The notes under the pieces are model-generated. The model made no database searches, was not told the DNA's origin, and saw only the letters and a list, made by a program, of their open reading frames with translations. Below, piece after piece: positions 1 through 12,400 of a stretch of DNA of 64,000 bases (positions within the stretch are counted from its first letter, which is position 1; the number at the start of each line of letters is the position of its first letter). A program made the translations under genes and the position numbers. Source of the DNA: Saccharina japonica (lineage: Eukaryota; Sar; Phaeophyceae; Laminariales; Laminariaceae); NCBI GenBank assembly GCA_008828725.1, contig MEHQ01000842.1, positions 45,233 to 109,232 of the forward strand. Direction: 5' to 3'.

Positions 1-337
1 CAACGAAACAGTATTACCAACACTAAGACATACTTGAATTCGGACGGTTTCGCGTTCAGGAGCACCGTCATTCAGGGAAGCAAGTACCCGAACAGTGCTA
101 TCTCTATCATAGCAGGACTTCAAAAACACGTTGGACACTATTTTCTCGTGCTGTGACAACGGGTGGCCGCTGACTACAGGTAAATCGTCATCACGAAGAC
201 GGTCGAAGCGTTTCTAGCACGCATTACTTTGGTAGCGTCTCCCTCGCATGCTAATTATATATGAATTTAATGTTTCCTCACACGACCACCATTTTGACGC
301 GCGTCGTTCTGTTGGCGCTGTCGCGTCACGCTTACAG

Positions 338-409
338 GGATCTGGAGTCAAACGAACTCGCGACCATCGAAATTGGCGTCTTCACAGATTTGCCGTCTCT
401 CACACAACT
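338..409 (+). CDS. LRR exon 1
   Basis: A 72-bp exon between cttacag and gtaagt. It encodes 24 residues beginning DLESNELATIEIGVF and ending DLPSLTQL, a complete LRR. It starts and ends in phase 2, so the Leu codon CT|G spans each junction. The exon at 1930 is a near copy. Confidence 0.75.
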
Positions 410-3400
410 GTAAGTCAGAGAGCACGGAATATGTTCGTTTCGATCCGAGGCAACTGAAATGGAACCTACCATGTCACACGTTGTGGGTACGGCTACAACA
501 CGACCCGTCTATTCCGTGTCCACACTTCGCCGAACTTCAAGTCCTCTGTCGACGCGCACAGAAGCCAGGAGAGCATTTGCAACCACCGCCCGACCACAAA
601 AGACCGACAGTAAACTTTTACATCAATGTGTAAGAACGATCTTATCGGTACCATGAACTAGCGACACATGACATGAATTGCCGCAATGAGGGAGTGAGTC
701 GAACCTGTCACCACCTGGTGTACAGTGTTCAACAGCTCGCTTGTATATAATCTACTACTGTATAAACCACGCGGATCTGAATCAAACATACGAAATGCCC
801 TCTATACTCGCCTACTGAAGAGGCCGTTCCCAAATCCGAAAGAGACCACGCATATACAACATCCAACCACAGACTATTTTGGACAAACAAGTTGGGGTTA
901 TGAATATAGCATCAGTTAACGTCATACGTGGTGTGTCCGTTAATCTCCGCCGCTACGATTGCATGGACGCCTTTAGGATCCTTGCCTACAATCAGCTCCC
1001 TATGGTTCCGGCCGGCCTCTTCGTCAATCTGCCTTCTCTGGACGAACTGTGAGTGGAGTCTATGCTGTCTCTCTCTGATATCCGGGTCTCAGTAAACAAT
1101 GAACATGATGGGTAATTGGTATGGAGATGCAGCGGACTCATAGTGACTCCGTCTCCGTCAGAACTTGAGACAAGTGACGACATTCGATTCAGTATTATTC
1201 TCGCCACACGAATTCCTCGCGACGGTATAGAAGTCGCACGTTGCACGAGATACCGTAACCCCTCGCCCTCCTTGGCGCATGCAGTCCTTCACGAAAACAG
1301 TTTGATGCACAATGCTCCGTTTGCATACTTGCGTCGTCAAACCAGGAACCTTCACGGCAACTGCATTAAAACCATCGCGTTTGGGGCTTTCGACGGCCTG
1401 GAGAATCTGCAGGTCTTGTGAGTCAGCGAGTAAATATCATATTTATCTCAGTCCGAAGAAATAGAGACGATGAGAGCGACTACGGTAGACGTGTACAATA
1501 TTTTTGCCTTATAAGGGTGGTCACTTGAGGAGGTCTACACCTCACCCGAAAACGGATTTTAGAGGAAAACAGCAGTGCTATACACCAGATGAACAATCCT
1601 ATGGCCTAGGTTCACAACGAAACAGAGTTACCAGCACTAAGAAAATAATGAATTTGGACGGGTTTTCGTTAAGGACCATCGTCATTCAGGGGTGCAATTA
1701 GCGTAACAGTGCTATCTCTACCGTAGCATACATTCGAACATGTTTGACACTCGTTGCTGGTGCTGTGACAACGCGTGACCGCTGACGATAGGTATATCGT
1801 CATCACAAAGACGGTCGAAGCTTGTCTAACACGTATTACCGCAGTAGCGTCTCCCTCGCATGCTAAATAGTTTACCACCACCCTATTTATGCGCGTCGTT
1901 CCGTTGGCGCTGTTTGGTTACCTTAACAGAGATCTGGACACAAACGAACTCGCGACCATCGAAATTGGAGTCTTCACAGATTTGCCGTCTCTCACACAAC
2001 TGTAAGTCAGAGAGAACGGATGATATCCGTTTCGACCGGAGGCAACCGACATGGAAGCGACGATATCACACGCTGTGGGTGCTGCTACAATACTTCCACG
2101 ATAACGATTTCAAGGCTCGTCCACTTCGTGTCTAGACTTAGCCGAACTTCAATTTCTCCGTCGACGCGCACTGGCGCGATCGAAGAGATTGCAACCACCA
2201 ATCACCCTACAAAGACCGACTAGAATCGTGTACACATGCAGAGTTGGTAGAAACAAGCGTATCGGTACCATGGACTAACGACACATGAAAATGTATTGCT
2301 GCAGTGAGGAAGTAAGTCGAATCCGTTGCCACCTTGTAGTAGAGGTTTTCAACAGCTCGCGTGTAGCTATGCTACTACTGTATACAACACGCGGATATGA
2401 AGCAAACATAACAAATGCACTCTTTACTCGCCTACTCAAGAGGCCTTTCGCAAGCACGCACGGGACCACGTATACACAACATCCACCTCCTAACTATATT
2501 TTACATCAATGCTGGGGCTATGGACAAAGCTTTAGTTAGCGTCATGCGTGGTGTGCCCGTCAATCTCCTCGGCTAAGCTTGCATGAACACCCTTAGGAAC
2601 CTTGGCTACAACGAGATTACCACGGTACCAGACGGCCTCTTCGTCAATCTGCCTTCCCTGGAAGAACTGTGAGTGGAGTCTTTGTTGTCCCTCATCTGTA
2701 ATCGGGTCTCCCTGCAAGCCGAACGTGATGGGGTGTTTGGCATTGAGGTGCAGCAGACCCATGATGACACCGTTTCTGTCAGCACTTGGGTCAAGTCACG
2801 ACATCCGATCCAGTAATATTTCGGCATACCAACGCCTCGTGGGGGTATTGGAGTCGCACGCTGCACGATATACCGTAACCCCTCGCCCTATTGAGTCCAT
2901 GCAGTCCTTGACGGACAACGTTTGATGCACCATGCTCCGTTTGCACACTTGCGATGTTAAAACAGGATTTTTAGCAGCAACGACATTGAGACCATCGCGG
3001 TTGGGGCTTTCGAGGAGTTGGAGACTCTGCAGTAGTTGTGAGCCCGCGAGTGACGTCTCGATCCGAGTAAACAGACAAGCGAGCAACTTTCACTCACTTT
3101 ATCGGTGCTGCAAAAGCGTGTGGCCGCTGACTATCGATAACACGTCGCCATGACCACGGTCGCACTGTGTCTTTACGCCACCGATTTCCGACTGTTCTCT
3201 ACATCCTTACGGTCATCAGGGCAGAGTTTGTTAACACTCCTACGAACACCAAAACGTAAACAGCTAGATTAAAAAATCACAGTTTTACTATAAGAGTTTG
3301 GTGCCGCAATGAAAACAACTCTTGAAGATTTACAGTCGATTTCTCACGAGAGTGTGACACAAATGATGATACGTTGTTTGGCGAGTGCCAAGCGGACACT

Positions 3401-6400
3401 GACTCCGGTAGATATCGTCACCATGAAGCGTATCGAAACAAGTCGATAATAACGAACACAATGACATCCAAGTTGTAGAATATAGTATGTAAGAGTTCAA
3501 CAAACAGCCTCTAACCACACGTATTTATAACCTGTCAAATCGGAGAGTGATCTCGGCGCTCCCGCGAAGACTGATGCAATATATTTTAACAACATTTAGT
3601 TGTCATCCGTTCGTCGCAACTGATTACGCTGTGTTTGGGTTGATGATATGTGGAGTACGCGTGTAGAACTACGCACACCCTCGTACGTACATACCCAAAC
3701 ATGTCTGAACATATACAACCCTGTCTTCAATACTCAGTACGGATAGAAAGAGCGTATGGGCCTCCATCGAGTGATGTACACCCCATGCTGCTACGCGGAG
3801 CGCATTCTTCCTTGCGGTTCGTTCGTCTGAAGGGTGAAATTCGTTGTTTTGCCGTTCAAACAGGTACCTAGACGACAACGTCATCGCGACCATCGAGGCT
3901 GGTACCTGCTCGGGACTGGGGGCTCTTGCACACCTGTGAGTGGGCCAGTGACGGTGATGTTCCTCTTGACCTAAGCAAATCAACACGGGTGCACACACAC
4001 TTTCATGCGTTGGTGATTGTTCTACAAAAACCTGTCCTGTGATGATCGATGTGTCACTCGCAAAACGCTAGTGACAGCGCGCCTCGAAGCAACCGAAATT
4101 AGAGGCACAATCTCTCCACATGGCGGATTTTGGTGAGGGTGTGTTTCCCCTCCACCCCCGAACATCCAAATGTGCCGAATTAGCCGTCGAAAGATGCAGT
4201 GCAGTTGCATTGCGGACATCGAATGCCTGCAGGGAAGACAATTTTACTCCCGTTCCATATCGAGTTTCTCTCTTCGCAGGCCATATTCTTGAGAGTTTTA
4301 GTGACATATTGCCATCGACAACAAGTGTCAGTCGATGGCGTGATCAGCCCCGGTCAGCAATGAAAAGCACTGTTTCGTCGTAACTACCCCAAAATATTGG
4401 CCAGATGCCGCATTTCACACGAGGCTTGCGAAGAACACACTCGTCAGGGTAGATTGGGGCTCAATGCATAAAAATAGTTGTTGTGTATATGCTACTCGCA
4501 ATCTTGCGTTATCATTTGCGTGTCTTTTGATCACTGGCCCTTCCCCTCACAGATGTGCACCTGCACAGGCCTCTTCTTTAACTCTTGAACGGCCTACAGA
4601 TCAGGCTGTACCTTGTTCAAGTGGGCTATTTCCTGAAAAGTATAGGTTCTCCTAGCCAACAGCCTAAACTTTGTCTTGGTTTTTGATGAACGTGCGTTTC
4701 GCTGTAGCAAGCACACTCCGTCCCCGCGGGATGGTTTCAGTATATTTTCGCGTTTATTAGTTGATAGCCCGGGTCACGGGACTACGACACCATTTCGGCG
4801 GAGGTTCTTGACTGACAGCATCGCCTTGTGGCATTGTGGTGGGCGTTCTACAGTAGTCTGGAGGCTTGGCGCGAGTGACGTTCAGGCGTGCTAGTCTGGA
4901 GGCTTGGTGCGAGCCGCCTTTCTGCGTGCTCGCCAGCTTCGCCTAGAAAACAATATGTGGTTTAACAAAGATGGCCCTCTCTTGGCTAATATGATGAGAA
5001 CTAACGAAATATCAGACCAAGCAGAGCAAGTTGGGTGTGACCATGGCGCGTGCATCTACACCCAGCCTTGAATCACTTGGCACTATTGACCGACTCACGG
5101 CAACGGTCCTTGGGCACTTGCTTGTGAACGTTCCAACAAATGGCGATCGGGAATTGATTACCACAAGACTTGTCGTGGAACTTTCTTATCACGCCGTCTA
5201 TCCATGCTGTACCACTGGAACACCAAGTAATCTCCATACGCATATTACTGAGTATACCTTCACTTCTACACAGTACTCCATGCTGCTGAGTATTGGCGAG
5301 ATAGATAGTCTGGTGCGTACACCTATTTTATGACACTGTTAAACGACATTATCCCCGACCATCGACCCGGTAGGCTACTGGTCACCGCTGCTGTAGCGAA
5401 GTACCTACATCTATACGACCCCTCGATTGAGGTAACAAAGTATTCCCTATGGTTACTCATCGAACCTAGCTACTCAATCAACTCGGCCAAAAGCAACGTA
5501 CTCGTGATTTACACTTGCGGCAACTGACTAAGTCATATCTATACCGAAGAAACGTAACTACATCAACGGAGGTTCATATTTTCCAGAGAAGGGTCAACTG
5601 ACCCATATATATATGTAGGTACAAGTGACGACAAGAATAGGTGAAATCCACCTGATGGGCACAGAGAGGCCTACCTGAAACCTTTCAGAACACCAAAACA
5701 AAACCTTGGGTCCCGGAAAATGAGAGGAAGGGCCGGAAGATGTTTCTCTAGTGCAATCTGAAGGGTGCCGAAATACTTCGTATGTATCAAAATGCATGCG
5801 ATCCACCTAAGTCTTGGCCTTTGCCCTTTGTGCTTTGCGTACATAAATATTAACGACAATATACAGCGAACATGTCTATCGTTGGACATTTTACGGCCTA
5901 CGAGTAGGTTGTTATATTCGCGAGCGTCACAACGTCCCCCACAGTCACAAATGATGTTCACACAAGGTTCTGGTCTTTTGGTCAATAGGTAATTTGTTTA
6001 TACCACGATTATGGTATATAGTCTACTTCGCGTACGTGTATAAAAGTAGACAAAAAGGGCATTGGTTCGTATAATATATTGTTTCGATATTCCTTTAGTT
6101 GGACTGTTCATGGGGCAAATGCTGCTGCTCACCGTACAACCTACTCTCACCACTACAGCAGTATCTCTGCTGCCGCTGTGCCTGTTTGGACTCATTCCGC
6201 CGGTTTCCTCCACCGTACTGTATAGACTACTGCATTCTGCTGAACGTCCCTGCATACCTCCGCCCGCTTACGCCATTTTTCGCGACCGGCATATAGCCTA
6301 CTGAGCCCATCTAGGCCATCACATGCGTACTAGCATGTAAACTACGCCTACAGAGCATTTCCGAAGTTAGGAAAGGCGATCACTCCCAAAACATAGCCCT

Positions 6401-9400
6401 GTCCCTATATATATATATTTCCCATGTATAATGAAGCCCCTGTTCCTCTTCCGAGCATCGCGTTCACATTAGGCGGCAAGTTTGATCGTCTTTACACGAA
6501 ATGTGGCAACTCCTGCTGGTGCAAGCACGACTTTAGTACCAGCGTGCATCTGACGAACTCGTTTGATCCATCGCCGAGGGCACCCCACCCCGGTGATTCT
6601 AAACAAATATACCCCCATCCAGACAGGTTATCGTTGATCCCTAGAGTTTGATTGCCGACGCAATTGAGCAGGTGTCTCCACGCACGCCTAGAGTACAGTA
6701 GGGGGTCACTCTCACGGCCTCTTTCTCAGCGTCCCCGAGCCTCTCGGTCGATTGATCACCCTATATTGGAAGTCCTACGTATATTTTGATGTTTTCGTTT
6801 TCGTGGTTTGCATCGCCATGTAAAACATATTATGTGGCTTCGACCTAGCCCTTTCTGAATTTAGTGTTTGAGTGAGGTAAGGAGCCACCTGTGCGAGTAG
6901 TCTGAACTCGGGTTTGAAAGTATTGGACCCATAAACTCCCGAACAAAGGAAACAAATGTCCCATCTTTTCACGGGGTACGTGTATGTGTTTATCCTCCGG
7001 TGGATTGGTAAACATACACCTGGATATTGTAAAAAGTGGGTGTAAATTCATGAAGTCACTTCATCGTTGCGCCATCTCTTTTCGTTCGTGTTTGATCAGG
7101 TATCTCAACGGCAACATTTTGGAGGCAATTCCAGGAAACCTTTTCGTGGAGTTGGAGTCTCTGGACCAGCTGTGAGTTTCCCGGTCTAGCCCGTACTTTA
7201 TGAGTTGGTACCATCGCGCCTCGGTTTCACTCGTCTTTATCCAGCAGCCAGCTTCCCTTTTTAATTTTTTGTCAAGTGCCGATGAACGTCTTTGTGGAGT
7301 CATGACGAACCCAGGGACCCTAATTCCGTAGCAAGGGCACACGGGTCCCGTTCGAGACGTTTTTCACTCCACATTGTGGCAGTGGTTGATCATTATTTGG
7401 GGCGCTGCGAGAGGAGTTGCGTTGCATCAATCCTGCATGGTTTAAAGGTTGATACCTATCGAAAATTATCACCAGGACAAAATGCCTTATTAAATTTCGG
7501 TGGTGGGATCACCGACCTACGTTCACCCTGTAAACATTCCGTGGCAGGAAAGGCTGACGGTCACCGGACAAATATTGGAATACATGCTATTGACAAAATG
7601 ACGGTATCGAGCAATTGTTGATTTACCGTTACCGAGCAAACGTTCACCGACGTGACTTCCTTCAGCCAAACGGTTCCTGAGAGTTCTATTGAGTTACCAT
7701 TTTTGGGAAAACGTTTACTAACATACCATGATTGGCTACCAACACACAAAGGTTGGTACAGCGTAATGTGTGCCGACACCCGTAACACCCTTGTCCAAAC
7801 TCTCCCCCGCGATTTTCGTCACCGGTTGTGTGCTATGGCAGTTCACTCAGTGACAATCTGTTAAGCAGTTTACCGGTGGACGCCTTCGTTGGTTTGTCAG
7901 TTCTCGAAAACTTGTGAGTGCCTTGGACATTATCTGTTCGGTTTTATCATTCCCGAACGGCAGCGGGGGTATCTGGACTCCCTCGCAATTAGAGGTATCA
8001 CGTATAGCATTGACCAGTCAATCTACACGCCAGGTACAGACGTGCTATATGGCACCGGTTGACGATATAGGTTTGTATATTATCATGCGCCTTTGGCGGT
8101 CTTCTAATGGTAATACCTCGTAACTACGTCATACTAAGATAAAGTTCGTTAAATCGAGTCCTGCGAAGCAGGATTGGTTTCTAGTAGGACGTTCAGCGTG
8201 CAGAAGGCGCCTCCAATGACGTGTACATTTTGCCGCGAGTCGACGAGGGAAAGACGTTTTGAAGTATCAACACGATGAACCGTAATATACGCACCGCAAT
8301 GGCGGGGGAGATGCACGCGCTATGTGACCCCGTCTCTAAGATGGAGTTGTAGAAAGAGAGAACGTGTGATATACACAACAAACACTCGTGCAAACGAACA
8401 CATCGCGGGACCGGTACACCAACAAATATATCGAGCGGTACGGCCTTTATGGGATAGACCTGGAAACAATGACCGGCATCCACTGTGAGGAGAGGACACA
8501 AGAGTCAACATCGCAGATGTTGTGGGCCTGTACTATCGCACCCGACTGTCGATTGGATGCTGAACATCTAGAGGTGCAATCAATGAAACAAAGAGCATGT
8601 CCTGAGTCAGATTGTAAATCAAATGCCTTGGTGTGTCAGCCACGCGCAGTATACAAAGTATATTCGTAAAGGCACTGTAGCATGATGAACATTTGAAAAA
8701 ACGGTTACGGGCGTTAGGGGAGGTAGACGTTGTCCCGACCCGATGTACAGTGCCGTATACCTATTGCAGCTTCTTGAGGGGGGCATCGAACCGTAGGCGT
8801 AGCGAGGCGTATAAATTGCTGTTGCACCCATACCAACACCCAGTTTAGCCCACGATGAAGGAATACTTCATATGCCTATACTAACCTGTGCCTCGGTGTT
8901 AGGCAAAAAGTCTTGAACCTCGGGTTTTCATTAATAATGTGAAATGGGTTGAAAAACTACGAACTGGCCAACGCGGTAGGAAATTGCAGAACTAGCAGCA
9001 ACGATCGACGCCCACGCGATAAGAGATATATGCCCTCGCGGAGCATGGAAATTGTATTGTCGGCGAATGGGTTGCGAAGCTCCAACAGAACCGAAACCGC
9101 ACTCTGGAAATGGTAGTAGGTCACCAGAGCCCAACGAAAAATAGCACCTGCCTTTGAGAATCGCCGCTTGCGTACAAACAAAATAACGCATTGCGCCTCG
9201 GATCTATTGTCGTATTCCATTGACGGGCCCTCGCTGTAACCCTGTCTTGCCGCTCCGCCTCTTCAGGAAGCTTGACAATAACGCTCTGACCACGCTTCCG
9301 GCTGGGATTTTCGAGGATTTGAGTTTGGACGCAAGCCTGAACGAACTGTGAGTTTCTATCTTCGATTATCCAGATTAAATCATGGCTGCGCTTCAAACGT

Positions 9401-12400
9401 CGTCACACGGAATGTCCTTTTTTGTTTTTTTCGCCCTCCCAGTACCGCTGCCTGTCGGCTTGTCACTCAGTGGAGGATCTGGTACATACAGACACTTCAA
9501 ATCGTCCTTCCGATGGTTGTTTGACGTATCCGAAACAGTGCTTCTGACATGCATCCGCTGGTTCGACGGAATGTACCTGTTGAACCCCCTAATATGTAAG
9601 ATGGATACACATTACGTAGCGCGTGCGTTTTTGTGTTTCTCCACATCAAATAAAGAAAATCGCATAGACAAGTTAGTGTGAAATACGGGGTTGGTTATGT
9701 TTTAGGTGGTTTGTCGCAGGATCCCCTTTTAAAACTTGATATCAGAAAGTATTACATATCGCCCAGCGAAATACGCCGACAACTTGTGTAGACTTCCCCC
9801 AACTATTTGTTACGAAGAAATAGGCAAACAGCAGTGAGTATGCACGTTTGTTGGCTCTGTGAATAAATAATAAACAAGGACACGACAAACCTCGAACACT
9901 TCAATGGATCGTGGGAACATGGACCAATCCATACCGTCAACAATTTGTTAGTATATTGTTTGGGAACATGTTTTAGTGCGAGGTATTGCGTATCAAGATC
10001 CGGAGGAAGACGTGTGGATTTTATACCTCGTTTCCAAACAGTTTTCTTCTTATACCAGGGAGCACCATTTACACTCTGCCTTCTTCCAACTCCGCTTCGT
10101 TAGTCTTAAAATTCCTCGTCGAAACTCGCAAACAAACAGGTGTAAGCAGTGGCACGATACAAATACGAGTATTATATGAAAACAAACAAGGTTCGTAGGG
10201 CTTAGTGTGGAAGTTCGAAAGGGATCTTCGTTTTTGTTTTATTTCTCAACGTCCTGCGGTGCGCCTCGCCCATGCGACCACAACAAACATTGTTCCAACC
10301 GACCGACCATTAGTTTGAACAAATGATCGGGCGGACTATATATCAGGACGCCAGTCAACAGTTGAATCCTAGGGCAAACGGGGGTTTGCCAGGGGGTAAA
10401 GTGCGAGTAGGGTCCTGCAGGAAGTGAAAACATAATATATATATATTTATTAAGATCGATAAAAGAGGGACTACTACAGCAGCGTAAGAAGATACTTATT
10501 CGATTCAAGTCGGAATGCAGCATGTACGATACCTTTTTTGAAAGTAAACAAAGCAACCAAGGACGTACGGGTTTGCCTTTGTCGAACGAATCCGGACGTT
10601 TATTGTGTACGCGTATACCCATCACGACATCGTGTCAGTGATCGGGCTGTCCTCCATTCAATTCAGCTTGTTATTTCCCCACTTCGCTTTGTACGTGAAC
10701 CATCTTGCGCCTTGTCCGGGATCTGCAGGGTAACTCGGGCCTGCAGTGCGTTCCCACCAAGTAAGCAGTACTTCTGATAGACGTCGCTGTGACACTTTTC
10801 GTAGGCGTTCGAAAATGAGTTCTCTGCGGCCCATGGTTTTGTTTAGAATTGAAATAGTCTTAGACCAAACGTTATAGTACCACTTTGTGGCTCTTTTTTC
10901 TTCCCGACTTTTATTTCGCCAACCAAAGATAAAGGCTGTGCAGCAGCAGTGCCTATGGCCAAAACAACATAGTACTCATATGTATTCAAAATATGGTACG
11001 TATCGTTTTCGTATACGTACCCGGTGTACGTCATACGTACATATTATACGTATCGTTCTCGTATATAGTGCAAGGCATGTATTATCGTAAATATTTGCGG
11101 AACAATAAAAGAGCCAACCAAGAAAATGACGTATTGTGCCTGGCATCATCTCAGGGGTCAGATGATGGCGAGACACCCCTTTTTGTTGGATTTTTCAATC
11201 TTGGGGAACATAGTGACCAACTTTATGCTCCATACGAGGGGTACACCCATTTTCTTTGGCACTATGTTGCTGATAAGATTATGAACGAGCCACAAAGTGG
11301 TACCATAACCTTTGGTCTTACAGGCCGGTTTATCTTGGATATATTTTGTAGTCACAGAGATTGCTCGCTCATCCTTTATTCGCCCTTTCATCGTTTGTTA
11401 TTTAAGCGATAAATATGACACTCAAACAGTTCGAGTTTAAACGGTTCGCGTTGGGTAATCGATGATGAGTATGCCAGAGTCCGGGCGCGGGTGAGACAAG
11501 ACCTATGATTTTCGTCTGGATCCAAGCTGCCATAGGGAAATCACGCTTAGCATCTTTCGGTTTAGCCGGTGAAGCCCACTCGCACAACTGGTTACCCTAT
11601 TTACTCGCAAGCCTTAAGGAATATTTGAGTGTTTACATCGCGGTATGCACCGACCTTTTACTCGTTTATAGCGCTTTGTCAACAAGCTTAGATGCAACGT
11701 TTTCTCTTGAGTGGTGCATAGTGCGTTTCGCGTAGGCGGGCTACCTCCTGTGCTGGGAATTGGGGATGCCCCCCCCCCCCCTCATCGTCGAGTCTCTGTT
11801 TTTGTCTACGTGTGAATCCAAGGCCGCGTCCTCGTGTGGCTAAAGTTTGAAACCGCCTCTGATACCGCCCACCGCCATATGTATCAGTGTCTGGGGGTGA
11901 GTGTTAATCCATAACTATCATTTCTACAATCCAGCGTGACGATACGTCCCCCCCCGTCCCTCGTTCATGGGCACCTGTACATGCCACAGCTCAGCGGAAG
12001 ATTTGCTGTTGCCGGATACTGCTGGTACGGAGTGCGGTAAGTACCTGCGGGGTTCAGAGTGTGACGGCCTCCTCTGATGTACATCAATGCCTGTGTCGAC
12101 AAGGATTTGCGACGGGGGGCCACGATGTGTCGGGTTGAGAATGGAAATGTGGGACGCTGGTGCCAGTGTATCTTGGACGCCCGGCTAGATCATGGAGCCC
12201 ATACACTGCTGCTGTATATCTGAATGTTCACTTGATTTTATATGCCGCCGATAACGTGACATATAACGGCTTGATCAATTATATCGACTGTTTGCTTATA
12301 TACTATTGCCCACTGCGAGAGTATATTGATGTTCAAACCCATTCCAAAATATTATGTAAATAGTATCCACGTATGCCCCCGGTTCCCCATTTGACCCCTG

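Larger units (their letters stand above)
1..1430 (+). repeat. Three-exon LRR cassette, copy 1
   Basis: This stretch holds LRR exons 1-3 and realigns with 1616-3050 at an offset of about 1592-1620 bases across both exons and introns. Examples are the segment beginning caacgaaaca at 1 and 1616, and the block around exons 338/1930. Intron similarity shows recent duplication of genomic DNA, not only protein-level likeness. The left edge lies outside the window. Confidence 0.75.
1616..3050 (+). repeat. Three-exon LRR cassette, copy 2
   Basis: Tandem paralogue of 1-1430 with LRR exons 4-6. Similarity fades shortly after the donor of exon 6. One of its three exons has gained a stop. Confidence 0.75.

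Noticed and set aside
6062-6304. Hydrophobic frame that might be a membrane exon (+)
   Set aside because: Two overlapping frames are open, there is no convincing splice site, and phase does not match the LRR gene.
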